The notes beneath the pieces are model-generated. The model searched no databases. It had not been told where the DNA came from and was given only the letters and a program-made list of their open reading frames with translations. 37,745 bases of DNA from Variovorax sp. WDL1 (lineage in GTDB: Bacteria; Pseudomonadota; Gammaproteobacteria; Burkholderiales; Burkholderiaceae_C). The stretch covers positions 91,822 to 129,566 of the forward strand of contig NZ_LMTS01000324.1 of the NCBI RefSeq assembly GCF_001541225.1, read 5' to 3'. A program made the position numbers and the translations under genes. This document shows, piece after piece, positions 8,160-16,291 of this stretch. The first letter of the stretch is position 1; every line of letters starts with the position of its first letter.

Positions 8160-8942
8160 ATGTCCGCTGCCCGCCACCCCGACCCCGACTTCGCGACCAC
8201 GCTTCAGCACGGCCTGCAGGTCCTGCACTGCTTCACCGTTGCAGAACCGGCACTCGGCAACAAGGAACTCTCGGAGCGCACGGGCTTGTCGAAGGCGACC
8301 ATTTCGAGGCTGACCTACACCTTGGCCGCCCGCGGGCTCGTGGTCTTCGATGCGCACCTGCGGCGCTATCGCCTGGGCTCCACGGCGCTCACGATCGGCT
8401 ACCCGCTGATGGCCAGCTTGCGCATCCGACAAGTCGCGCGGGGGCGCATGAAGCAGCTGGCCGACGAAGTGGGCGGCTCGGTGTCGCTGGGCATGCGGGA
8501 CCGCACGCGCATGGTGTACGTCGAAACCTCTCGTGGGCACGACCTCAGCGCATGGCGGCCCGACATCGGGGCGGCCGTCCCGATGCTGCCCACGGCGATG
8601 GGGCGCAGCTGGCTCGCGCAGGCGCAGCAGGCACTGCGCGAGGAAGTCCTGATGCAGATCGAGGCGTCGGAACCCGGCCAGCGGCACGTGTACGAAGCCG
8701 ATCTGGTCCAGGCGCAGCGCGACTTGAAGCGCAGGGGCTTCTGCATTTCGCGCGGGGCATGGCGCAGCGACGTGCACGCCGTCGGGGTACCGATCCTGGT
8801 TCCGCAGGACGGCGAGACGCTGGTCTTCAATTGCGGCGTCCTCACGTCGCGGCTCGCACCGCGTCAGCTCGAGCTGCGCATCGGGCCCCGCCTCGTCGAG
8901 CTGGCCCGCAGCGTGGAGTCCGACATGGGCAGCGCGCCATGA
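8160..8942 (+). CDS. IclR-family transcriptional regulator, copy 1
   Basis: 260 residues from the ATG at 8160; a GTG seven codons earlier is possible but adds nothing conserved. The N-terminal winged helix (about 12-75) contains LGNKELSERTGLSKATISRLTYTLAARGLV and ends in YRLGSTAL. The C-terminal effector domain has GSVSLGMRDRTRMVYVE, AVPMLPTAMGRSWLA and RRGFCISRGAWRSDVHAVGVPI, all typical of the family. It is followed by a close paralogue whose ATG overlaps this stop (ATGA). Divergent from the Bug/acyl-CoA dehydrogenase operon and upstream of the CoA transferase, so it probably controls both. Confidence 0.92.
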   Translation: MSAARHPDPDFATTLQHGLQVLHCFTVAEPALGNKELSERTGLSKATISRLTYTLAARGLVVFDAHLRRYRLGSTALTIGYPLMASLRIRQVARGRMKQLADEVGGSVSLGMRDRTRMVYVETSRGHDLSAWRPDIGAAVPMLPTAMGRSWLAQAQQALREEVLMQIEASEPGQRHVYEADLVQAQRDLKRRGFCISRGAWRSDVHAVGVPILVPQDGETLVFNCGVLTSRLAPRQLELRIGPRLVELARSVESDMGSAP

Positions 8943-9718
8943 GCGGGAGCGACAGCAAGGACCGGCAGTTCGCGACCACGCTCGCCAGCGGCATCGACCT
9001 CCTGTTGTGCTTTCATGCGGGCGAGCTCAGCCTGGCCAACAAGGACCTTGCGGAACGCACGGGCCTCTCGAGACCCACCGTGGCCCGCCTGACGCACACG
9101 CTCACGGTGCTGGGCTACCTGCGGCGAGACGCGGCCACGGCCAGGTACCGGCTCGGTGCAGCCGTGCTGGGGTTGAGCCACCCCCTGCTGGCCAGCATGC
9201 GGATCCGCCCGGTCGCGCGACCGATGATGGAGACCCTGGCGCGCGAGATCGAGGGCGCCGTCTCGCTGGGCCTGCGGCACCGCATCCACATGGTGTACGT
9301 TGAGACGGCACGGGACAGCGAGGACTTCGTCGTGACCCCCGATATCGGCGCTCCGATCCCGATGCTGGCCACCGCGATGGGACGCGCCTGGCTGGCCCGC
9401 GCGACGGCCGAAGACCGCCGGTCGTTGCTGAACCAGATCCGGCTCGCCGCGCCGGCCGAGTTCGAGCGCTACGCCGCGGCAGCGAACCTCGCAAGGGAAG
9501 AACTGGCCCGCGACGGCTTCTGCAGCGCACGTGCCGACTGGCAGCCCAATCGCCATGGCTTTGCCGTGCCACTGCAGGGATGGGTCGATGGCACGCAGTT
9601 CGTGCTGAACTGTGCGGTCGCGTCGAATCGCGGGGGCTTTGCGCAGATGCGACGCGAGGTCGCGCCGCGGCTCGTCACCCTGGCGCACAGCATCGAGTTC
9701 GCCCTGGGCCTGCGTTAG
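8939..9718 (+). CDS. IclR-family transcriptional regulator, copy 2 (tandem paralogue)
   Basis: 259 residues from the ATG at 8939, which overlaps the previous gene's stop. Its layout tracks copy 1 almost segment by segment: QFATTLASGIDLLLCF against DFATTLQHGLQVLHCF; LANKDLAERTGLSRPTVARLTHTL against LGNKELSERTGLSKATISRLTYTL; and PIPMLATAMGRAWLARA against the matching stretch of copy 1. The pair therefore looks like a tandem duplication that has diverged. Translational coupling suggests similar amounts of both, so a heteromeric repressor or two regulators reading related ligands are both plausible. Confidence 0.92.
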   Translation: MSGSDSKDRQFATTLASGIDLLLCFHAGELSLANKDLAERTGLSRPTVARLTHTLTVLGYLRRDAATARYRLGAAVLGLSHPLLASMRIRPVARPMMETLAREIEGAVSLGLRHRIHMVYVETARDSEDFVVTPDIGAPIPMLATAMGRAWLARATAEDRRSLLNQIRLAAPAEFERYAAAANLAREELARDGFCSARADWQPNRHGFAVPLQGWVDGTQFVLNCAVASNRGGFAQMRREVAPRLVTLAHSIEFALGLR

Positions 9719-9747
9719 CCTGAGTCACGCAGAGCTCCGGCGTTCAG

Positions 9748-9767
9748 GATATCGAAACGGGTGTTGC
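9748..9767. promoter_or_regulatory. Candidate IclR operator, site 2
   Basis: GATATCGAAACGGGTGTTGC upstream of the CoA transferase matches site 1 (8077-8096) at about 13 of 20 positions, including ATAT, GAAA and TGTT in the same spacing. It sits between the second IclR gene's stop and the CoA transferase start at 9799. Inference only. Confidence 0.35.
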
Positions 9768-9798
9768 AGCAACTGGACCCAGCAACCAGACTTCGAGC

Positions 9799-11046
9799 AT
9801 GCAATCCGCCGAACATCATCCTGCTTCCACCGCGCAAACGCCGGCGCCTGCCGCCCAGGGGCCGCTGGCCGGCATCCGCATCCTGGACATGGCGACCGTG
9901 ATCGCGGCGCCCTTCTCGGCCTCCCTTTGCGCCGACATGGGCGCAGAGGTCGTCAAGCTGGAGCTGCCGGAAGGCAACGACCCCCTGCGCTCGCTGTCGC
10001 CCACCACGCCGGAGCACGCACTGTTCTGGAAGGTCTCGAACCGAGGCAAGAAGGGCGTCTCGCTCGACGTGCGCAAGCCGGAGGGCCGCGCGCTGTTCCT
10101 GAGGCTGATCGAAACCTTCGACGTCCTGGTCGAGAACTTCCGCACCGGCACGCTCGACAAATGGGGGCTGGATGCGGCGACGCTGTGGTCCGTCAACCCC
10201 AGGCTGATCATCCTGCGCCTCACCGGCTTCGGCCAGACGGGACCCTATGCGCAACGCCCTGGCTTCGCCCGCATCTTCGAGGCGATGAGCGGCTTCGCGC
10301 ACCTGACTGGCGAAAGCGGCCGCAGTCCGCAGCACATGAACTACCCACTCGGGGACGTCATCGCCGGCCTGTTCGGCGCTTTCTCCATTGCCACCGCGAT
10401 CGCGGAACGCCATTGCCACCCTGACGCGCCGGGCCGCGAAATCGACCTTGCTGCGACCGAAGCCATGTTCCGCTTGCTGGAGGCGCTGCCGGTAGAGCAC
10501 GAGTTGCTCGGGCAGGCGCGCAGCCGCTCCGGCAGCCGGGCCACCTACACCGCGCCGTCCAACATGTACCGCACCGCCGACGATCAGTGGGTGACGCTGG
10601 TAGGCTCGTCCGATCCCATCTTCAAGCGCATCTGCCAGGCCATGGGCAAGCCCGCGCTCGCGGACGATCCGCGCTTTGCCACCACGCCGGACCGGGTGCT
10701 GAACATCGACGAGATCGACACGATCGTCGCCGCGTGGTGCGCGTCCAGAACGCTGGCCGAGCTGTCGGAAGCGTTGACGCTTGGGGGCGTTCCCTATAGC
10801 AAGGTCTATGCAGTCGATGACGTGATCGCCGATCCGCATTTCATCGCCCGCGAAGCCATCATCCGCCTGCCCGATCCGGACCTGGGGTCACTGCCGGCGC
10901 CTGCGATCGTGCCGCGATTTTCCGGATTCGATCCTGTTGCGCCCCGTACAGGTCCGGCAACGGGCGAGCACAACGCGCAGATCTATGGCGCCCTGGGTTT
11001 GCGAAGCGCAGAGTTGGACGAGCTTCAGCGCAACAAGGTGATCTGA
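9799..11046 (+). CDS. Family III CoA transferase (CaiB/BaiF type)
   Basis: 415 residues. These enzymes move CoA from a donor acyl-CoA to a free carboxylate through an aspartyl-CoA thioester. The signature N-terminus is GPLAGIRILDMATVIAAPFSA (with DMGAEVVKLE), then VENFRTGTLDKWGLD, LTGFGQTGPY, and NYPLGDVIAG with the catalytic Asp at residue 186. The domain-swapped C-terminal part is intact (SNMYRTADDQWVTLVG). Downstream of the IclR pair in the same orientation, it most likely activates the imported acid for the two acyl-CoA dehydrogenases. The N-terminal 20 residues are low-complexity, and the ribosome-binding site is weak. Confidence 0.92.
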   Translation: MQSAEHHPASTAQTPAPAAQGPLAGIRILDMATVIAAPFSASLCADMGAEVVKLELPEGNDPLRSLSPTTPEHALFWKVSNRGKKGVSLDVRKPEGRALFLRLIETFDVLVENFRTGTLDKWGLDAATLWSVNPRLIILRLTGFGQTGPYAQRPGFARIFEAMSGFAHLTGESGRSPQHMNYPLGDVIAGLFGAFSIATAIAERHCHPDAPGREIDLAATEAMFRLLEALPVEHELLGQARSRSGSRATYTAPSNMYRTADDQWVTLVGSSDPIFKRICQAMGKPALADDPRFATTPDRVLNIDEIDTIVAAWCASRTLAELSEALTLGGVPYSKVYAVDDVIADPHFIAREAIIRLPDPDLGSLPAPAIVPRFSGFDPVAPRTGPATGEHNAQIYGALGLRSAELDELQRNKVI

Positions 11047-11107
11047 TGCGAGCGCCAGACCTCCCGTGCGCCGGCGCGGGGGTGATTCCCGTGCTGACAG
11101 GCCCCAG

Positions 11108-12625
11108 CTAGGCCGCTTGCGGGCCCGCCACCTTGCGGTGGCCCACCCGGCCCTGGCTGTCGACGCTTTCGAGATGCACGTCGAAGCCCCAGAGGCGGGC
11201 AACGTGCTTGAGCACTTCGTGTGCGTCGTCGTGCAGCGGGCGGTCGTTGTGCTGGGTGTGGCGCAGGGTCAGGGATCGGTCGCCGCGCAGGTTGACGCTC
11301 CAGACCTGGATGTTGGGCTCGCGGTGATTGAGGTCGTACTGGCGCGACAGCGACTCCCGGAGTTGCCTGTAGCCGCTATCGTCGTGGATGGCCGAAACCT
11401 CGAGCTCGGATTCGCTCTGCTTGTCGCTGATCGCGAAGAAGCGGAAGTCGCGCATCAGCTTCGGGGAGAGGAACTGGCCGACGAAGCTCTCGTCCTTGAA
11501 GTTGCGCATCGCGTAATCGAGCGTCTGCTGCCAGGGCGAGCCGGCCAGGTCGGGGAACCAGCGGCGGTCCTCCTCCGTGGGGTCCTCGCAGATGCGCCGC
11601 AGGTCGGTGTACATCGCGAAGCCCAGCGCATACGGGTTGATGCCGCTGTAGGCGCGATGGCCCACCGGTGGCTGGAACACCACGTTGGTGTGCGACTGCA
11701 GCCATTCCATCATGAAGCCGTCGGCCAGCAGGCCCTCGTCGTACAGGGTGTTGAGCAGGGTGTAGTGCCAGAAGGTGGCCCAGCCCTCGTTCATGACCTG
11801 GGTCTGGCGCTGCGGATAGAAGTACTGCCCGATCTTGCGCACGATACGCACCACTTCGCGCTGCCAGGGCTCCAACAATGGTGCATTCTTCTCGATGAAG
11901 TAGAGCAGGTTCTCCTGCGGCTCGGAGGGGAAGCGCTTGGAGGCTTCCTCTTCCTCGGCCGTGCGGCCGGCGCGCTTGGGCAGGGTGCGCCAGAGGTCGT
12001 TGACCTGCTGCTGCAGATGGTGCTCGCGATCCTCGCGGCGCGCCTGTTCCTGGCTCAGCGACAGGCGCTGTGGGCGGCGATAGCGGTCCACGCCGTGGTT
12101 CATCAGGGCGTGGCAGGAGTCGAGCAGGTCCTCCACCGCCGGCATCCCGTGCTTTTCCTCGCACTCGCTGATGTAGTTCCGGGCGTAGACCAGATAGTCG
12201 ATGATGGAGGAGGCGTCCGTCCACATCTTGAACAGGTAGTTGCCCTTGAAGAAGCTGTTGTGCCCATAGGCGGCATGGGCGATGACCAGGGCCTGCATGG
12301 CCATGGTGTTCTCTTCCATCAGGTAGGCGATGCAGGGGTCGGAGTTGATGACGATCTCGTAGGCCAGGCCCATGTGTCCGCGGCGGTAGTTCTTCTCGGT
12401 GGAGATGAACTGCTTGCCGTAGGACCAGTGGCGGTAGATGACCGGCATGCCCACCGAGGCGTAGGCGTCCATCATCTGCTCTGCCGTGATGATCTCGAGC
12501 TGGTTGGCGTAGGTGTCCAGGTTGTAGCCGCGCGCCACGCGGGCAATCTCGCTGTGGTAGCGCTCGATCAGCTCGAAGGTCCAGTCCGAGGGGCTGGGCA
12601 GGGGTTCTCGTTTCCTGGCGTTCAC
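11108..12625 (-). CDS. SpoVR family protein (YcgB-like)
   Basis: 505 residues from a GTG start at 12623-12625, supported by GGAGAGGGGA upstream and a 4-nt GTGA overlap with yeaH. The longer frame upstream is a shadow of yeaH. Family text includes WTFELIERYHSEIARVARGYNLDTYANQLEIITAEQMMDAYAS, HWSYGKQFISTEKNYRRGHMGLAYEIVINSDPCIAYLMEENT, and HAAYGHNSFFKGNYLF, with several conserved His/Glu residues suggestive of a metal site. Its biochemical role is not established. In enterobacteria and many other proteobacteria it is encoded with PrkA and YeaH and induced by starvation or in stationary phase. Confidence 0.93.
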   Translation of the reverse strand: MNARKREPLPSPSDWTFELIERYHSEIARVARGYNLDTYANQLEIITAEQMMDAYASVGMPVIYRHWSYGKQFISTEKNYRRGHMGLAYEIVINSDPCIAYLMEENTMAMQALVIAHAAYGHNSFFKGNYLFKMWTDASSIIDYLVYARNYISECEEKHGMPAVEDLLDSCHALMNHGVDRYRRPQRLSLSQEQARREDREHHLQQQVNDLWRTLPKRAGRTAEEEEASKRFPSEPQENLLYFIEKNAPLLEPWQREVVRIVRKIGQYFYPQRQTQVMNEGWATFWHYTLLNTLYDEGLLADGFMMEWLQSHTNVVFQPPVGHRAYSGINPYALGFAMYTDLRRICEDPTEEDRRWFPDLAGSPWQQTLDYAMRNFKDESFVGQFLSPKLMRDFRFFAISDKQSESELEVSAIHDDSGYRQLRESLSRQYDLNHREPNIQVWSVNLRGDRSLTLRHTQHNDRPLHDDAHEVLKHVARLWGFDVHLESVDSQGRVGHRKVAGPQAA

Positions 12626-13908
12626 ACCGTTCCCCTCTCCTTTTTGAACAGGTCGCGGAACACCGGGTAGATGTCCGCCGCGTCGGCGACCTTGCGCATC
12701 GCGAAGTTCTTGTGGGATTCGACCAGCTGCGTGTACTCCTCCCACATGTTCTGCTCGGCGTCCGCCACCTGCACGTAGGCGTAGTAGCGCACCAGCGGCA
12801 GCAGCTGGTCGGTCAGGAGCTCGCGGCATCGGCCGCTGTCCTGGTGCCAGTTGTCGCCGTCGCTGGCCTGGGCGCCGTAGATGTTCCACTCGCTGCTGGG
12901 AAAGCGCGCGCGGATGATCTCGTGCATCAGCGTGAGTGCACTGGAGACCACCGTGCCACCGGTCTCGGTGGCGTGGAAGAACTCTTCCTCGCTGACTTCG
13001 CTGGCCTGGGTGTGATGCCGGATGAAGACCAGCTCGATCTTCTCGTAGTGGCGCGTCAGGAACAGGTACAGCAGCATGAAGAAGCGCTTGGACATGTCCT
13101 TGCGCGCCTCGTCCATCGAGCCCGAGACGTCCATCAGGCAGAACATCACCGCCTTGGCCGAGGGGATCGGCACCTTCACCCGGTTGCGGTAGCGAAGGTC
13201 GATCGGGTCCAGGAAAGGAACGTGCTTGGCCTTGGCTCGCAGCTCCTCGATCTTGGCCTCGGTGTCGCGGATCTCGCGCTGCACCAGCGCATCGGCGGCG
13301 CGCGGGCTGCGCATCAGGTGCGCGAGATGGGCCTCGAGTTCGCGGATCTCTCGGCGCGAGTCGCCCCCAAGCGCGATGCGCCGCGCCAGCGCGCCGCGCA
13401 TGGAGCGCACCACGTGCAGGTTGGTGGGCATCCCGTCCTGCGTGAAGCCGGCGCGGTGGCTCTTCCATTCCGGCACTTCGGCCAGCTGGGTGCGGATCAG
13501 GTGGGGCAGGGCGAGGTCCTCGAAGAAGACCCGCATGAACTCTTCCTTGGTGAGGCGGAAGACGAAGTCGTCCTCGCCGCCTTCGCCGTCGCCGGCCTGC
13601 GAGCCGCTTCCCTTGCCCCCGCCGCCGCCCTGCGGCCGCTCGATGCGGTCGCCCTTGACGTACTCCCGGTTGCCGGGATGCACGTACTCGCGGTCGCCGC
13701 CGGGGCCGTGGCCGAACACCGGTTCGGACACATCACGCTTGGGCAGCGTGATGTCCTCGCCCTGTTCGAGATCCCGGATGTTGCGGCCGCTGACGGCGCG
13801 CCGCACGGCCTCCCCGATCTGCTCGCGATAGCGCCGCAGGAAACGCTCGCGGTTGCCGATGGACTTGTTCTTCCCCGACAGACGACGGTCGATGATCTGC
13901 TGCAGCAT
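12622..13908 (-). CDS. yeaH: YeaH/YhbH family (DUF444) von Willebrand factor A-domain protein
   Basis: 428 residues from the ATG at 13906-13908; an in-frame GTG at 13914 sits at better spacing from GGGAG and is an alternative start. The N-terminus IIDRRLSGKNKSIGNRERFLRRYREQI matches the family. A Gly-rich linker (QGGGGGKGSGSQ) separates it from the C-terminal VWA domain with the MIDAS motif DVSGSMDE, plus later T and D positions (ATETGGTVVSS, QASDGDNW). Middle gene of prkA-yeaH-spoVR. Such VWA proteins often partner with an AAA+ ATPase, and PrkA, next door, carries one. Confidence 0.93.
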   Translation of the reverse strand: MLQQIIDRRLSGKNKSIGNRERFLRRYREQIGEAVRRAVSGRNIRDLEQGEDITLPKRDVSEPVFGHGPGGDREYVHPGNREYVKGDRIERPQGGGGGKGSGSQAGDGEGGEDDFVFRLTKEEFMRVFFEDLALPHLIRTQLAEVPEWKSHRAGFTQDGMPTNLHVVRSMRGALARRIALGGDSRREIRELEAHLAHLMRSPRAADALVQREIRDTEAKIEELRAKAKHVPFLDPIDLRYRNRVKVPIPSAKAVMFCLMDVSGSMDEARKDMSKRFFMLLYLFLTRHYEKIELVFIRHHTQASEVSEEEFFHATETGGTVVSSALTLMHEIIRARFPSSEWNIYGAQASDGDNWHQDSGRCRELLTDQLLPLVRYYAYVQVADAEQNMWEEYTQLVESHKNFAMRKVADAADIYPVFRDLFKKERGTV

Positions 13909-13938
13909 GGCCACGGCCCTGACTCCCTTGTCAGCTCA

Positions 13939-15861
13939 TCATGAGCTCTTGCGTACGCGCAGATACCACTCGCACAAGAGGCGGACCTGCTTGGCGGTGT
14001 AGCCCTTCTGCACCATGCGGTTGACGAAATCCTCGTGCTTCTTCATCTCGTCGGCGCTGCTCTTGGCGTTGAAGCTGATGACGGGCAGCAGCTCCTCGGT
14101 GTTGGAGAACATCTTCTTCTCGATCACCGTGCGCAGCTTCTCGTAGCTGGTCCACAGCGGGTTCTTGCCCGCGTTGCCGGCGCGCGCGCGCAGCACGAAG
14201 TTCACGATCTCGTTGCGGAAGTCCTTGGGGTTGCTGATGCCCGCGGGCTTCTCGATCTTCTCGAGCTCGGCGTTCAGGGAGCCGCGGTCGAACACCTCGC
14301 CGGTGTCCTGGTCGCGGTACTCCTGGTCCTGGATCCAGTAGTCGGCGTAGGTGACGTAGCGGTCGAAGATGTTCTGGCCGTACTCGGAGTAGCTTTCGAG
14401 GTAGGCGGTCTGGATCTCCTTGCCGATGAACTCCGCATAGCGCGGCGCCATCAGCTCCTTGATGTAGGACAGGTACTTCTGCTCGGTCTCGGCCGCGAAC
14501 TGCTCGCGCTCGATCTGCTGCTCGAGCACGTACATCAGGTGCACCGGATTGGCGGCGACCTCGCCGCTGTCGAAGTTGAAGACCTTGGAGATGATCTTGA
14601 AGGCGAAGCGGGTGGACACACCGCTCATGCCCTCGTCGACGCCGGCGTAGTCGCGGTACTCCTGGATCGACTTTGCCTTCGGATCGGTGTCCTTGAGGTT
14701 CTCGCCGTCGTACACCTGCATCTTGCTGAAGATGCTGGAGTTCTCCGGCTCCTTCAGCCGTGTGAGCACCGAGAACTGGGCCATCATGCGCAGCGTGCCG
14801 GGGGCGCAGGGCGCCAGCGAGAGCGAGGAGTTGCGCACCAGTTTCTCGTAGATCTTGATCTCTTCCGAGACGCGCAGGCAGTAGGGCACCTTGACGATGT
14901 AGATCCGGTCGAGGAAGGCCTCGTTGTTCTTGTTGTTGCGGAAGGCCTTCCACTCGCTCTCGTTGCTGTGCGCGAGCACGATGCCGTCGAAGGGAATGGC
15001 GCCGAAGCCTTCGGTGCCCTTGAAGTTTCCTTCCTGCGTGGCGGTCAGCAGCGGGTGCAGCACCTTGATCGGCGCCTTGAACATCTCGACGAATTCCAGC
15101 AGCCCCTGGTTGGCCAGGCACAGTCCGCCGGAGTAGGCGTAGGCATCGGGATCGTCCTGCGCATAGGTCTCGAGCTTGCGGATGTCGATCTTGCCGACCA
15201 GCGAGGAGATGTCCTGGTTGTTCTCGTCGCCGGGCTCGGTCTTGGCGACCGCGATCTGGCGCAGGACCGAGGGATAGCGCTTGACGACCTGGAACTGCCG
15301 GATGTCGCCGCCGTACTCCTCGAGCCGCTTCACCGCCCAGGGCGAGAGGATGCGGTTGAGGTAGCGCAGCGGGATGCCGTATTCCTTCTGGAGGATCTCG
15401 CCGTCTTCCGTGGCGTTGAAGAGGCCGAGCGGCGATTCGTTGACCGGCGATCCCTTGATGGAATAGAAGGGCACCTGTTCCATCAGCTGCTTCAGCCGCT
15501 CGGCGATCGAGCTCTTGCCGCCGCCGACCGGGCCGAGCAGGTAGAGGATCTGCTTCCTCTCCTCGAGCCCCTGCGCCGCATGCCGGAAGTAGGAGACCAC
15601 CTGCTCGATGGCGTCCTCCATGCCGTAGAACTCGCGGAAGGCCGGGTAGATCTTGATGACCTTGTTGGCGAAGATGCGCGACAGGCGCGGGTCATTGCGC
15701 GTGTCGACAAGCTCCGGCTCCCCGATGGCCTTGAGCATTCGCTCGGCCGCGGTCGCGTAGGCCGTGGGCTCCCGTTTGCAGATCTCGAGGTACTCCTGCA
15801 GGGACAGGACCTCTTCGCGAGTCCGCTCGTAGCGGGCGGCGAAGTTGCTGATGACATCCAT
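13939..15861 (-). CDS. prkA: PrkA-type AAA+/serine protein kinase (YeaG-like)
   Basis: 640 residues from the ATG at 15859-15861, four bases after GGAGGTG; the frame continues upstream but without conservation. The N-terminal AAA+ part carries the Walker A segment GPVGGGKSS (residues 110-118). A stretch at about 250-340 includes KVLHPLLTATQEGNFKGTEG and GIVLAHSNESEWKAFRNNKNNEAFLDRI. The C-terminal PrkA domain ends in KQVRLLCEWYLRVRKSS. In E. coli YeaG is linked to nitrogen starvation, and in Bacillus PrkA to sporulation; kinase versus AAA+ protease activity is debated. First gene of the operon, 24-30 nt before yeaH. Confidence 0.95.
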   Translation of the reverse strand: MDVISNFAARYERTREEVLSLQEYLEICKREPTAYATAAERMLKAIGEPELVDTRNDPRLSRIFANKVIKIYPAFREFYGMEDAIEQVVSYFRHAAQGLEERKQILYLLGPVGGGKSSIAERLKQLMEQVPFYSIKGSPVNESPLGLFNATEDGEILQKEYGIPLRYLNRILSPWAVKRLEEYGGDIRQFQVVKRYPSVLRQIAVAKTEPGDENNQDISSLVGKIDIRKLETYAQDDPDAYAYSGGLCLANQGLLEFVEMFKAPIKVLHPLLTATQEGNFKGTEGFGAIPFDGIVLAHSNESEWKAFRNNKNNEAFLDRIYIVKVPYCLRVSEEIKIYEKLVRNSSLSLAPCAPGTLRMMAQFSVLTRLKEPENSSIFSKMQVYDGENLKDTDPKAKSIQEYRDYAGVDEGMSGVSTRFAFKIISKVFNFDSGEVAANPVHLMYVLEQQIEREQFAAETEQKYLSYIKELMAPRYAEFIGKEIQTAYLESYSEYGQNIFDRYVTYADYWIQDQEYRDQDTGEVFDRGSLNAELEKIEKPAGISNPKDFRNEIVNFVLRARAGNAGKNPLWTSYEKLRTVIEKKMFSNTEELLPVISFNAKSSADEMKKHEDFVNRMVQKGYTAKQVRLLCEWYLRVRKSS

Positions 15862-15925
15862 AAACACCTCCATCGAGTCAGCGGGGCGCTGCCCGGAGTT
15901 TCCGTGCTGCACACGTCGCATCGTT

Positions 15926-15942
15926 CGCAGGAATGGTGCCAG
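15926..15942 (-). promoter_or_regulatory. Sigma54-type -24/-12 promoter element for prkA
   Basis: The minus strand reads CTGGCACCATTCCTGCG. YTGGCAC is perfect for the -24 element, and the invariant GG and GC are separated by exactly 10 nt; the -12 box (CTGCG) departs from TTGCA at two positions. It would start transcription near 15915, about 54 nt before the prkA start. E. coli yeaG-yeaH is known to respond to NtrC/sigma54, which makes this site more credible. Confidence 0.6.
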
Positions 15943-15991
15943 GTGAGTTGAGCACGCTTACGGAAAACTCCTCGAGCAGTAACTTGGCTCA

Positions 15992-16000
15992 AAGCATAGA
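15992..16000 (-). promoter_or_regulatory. SigmaS-like extended -10 element upstream of prkA
   Basis: The minus strand has TCTATGCTT, matching the first nine positions of the sigmaS extended -10 consensus KCTAYRCTTAA. It lies in the AT-rich patch about 130 nt before prkA. There is no good -35, which is common for sigmaS promoters. Suggestive only. Confidence 0.35.
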
Positions 16001-16260
16001 ACAAACAACGCGTCGAGCAAATTGGTTTTCAAATAAGAACGAACCGTCCGTCTAAAAGTTCCAGCCCGAAGCGGGAGCAATCGGCATAAACGCAGTGCAA
16101 ATCGAAGCGAGCGTATGACAGGAGACATAGCACCTTCATCGTCTGCACCGCATCTGCCGATGTAGGACATCATCTTCGATTCGCGCTCGCGCGTCAGCAG
16201 GACATGTGCAAAGACTATTCCAGGCATGACATGAACGCGACACCGGCTCCGGCGAGATGT

Positions 16261-16291
16261 AAAAAAAGCGGCCCCGGAGGCCGCCTTTTTG
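16261..16291 (-). terminator. Intrinsic terminator after the Bug gene
   Basis: Stem GCGGCC (16268-16273) and GGCCGC (16279-16284) with a 5-nt loop. On the minus strand it is followed by seven T; on the plus strand by CTTTTT, so it could act in both directions. It starts directly after the stop codon of the gene at 16292-17275. Confidence 0.85.

Larger units (their letters stand above)
15862..16260. other. Intergenic region upstream of prkA
   Basis: About 400 nt without a convincing gene. The stretch 15960-16050 is noticeably AT-richer than the surroundings, as expected for a promoter region. It holds the sigma54-like and sigmaS-like elements listed separately. A minus-strand 89-codon frame (15958-16227) has no recognisable protein features. 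I could not identify a clear NtrC palindrome; two directly repeated GGTGC blocks around 16129-16150 (minus strand) are too short to call. Confidence 0.6.

Noticed and set aside
14035..15951. 638-codon plus-strand frame opposite prkA
   Set aside because: Shadow of prkA codon use; no recognisable motif, while prkA on the other strand is fully conserved.
15958..16227. 89-codon minus-strand frame upstream of prkA
   Set aside because: No ribosome-binding site, no family features, and it overlaps the promoter elements and AT-rich promoter patch.
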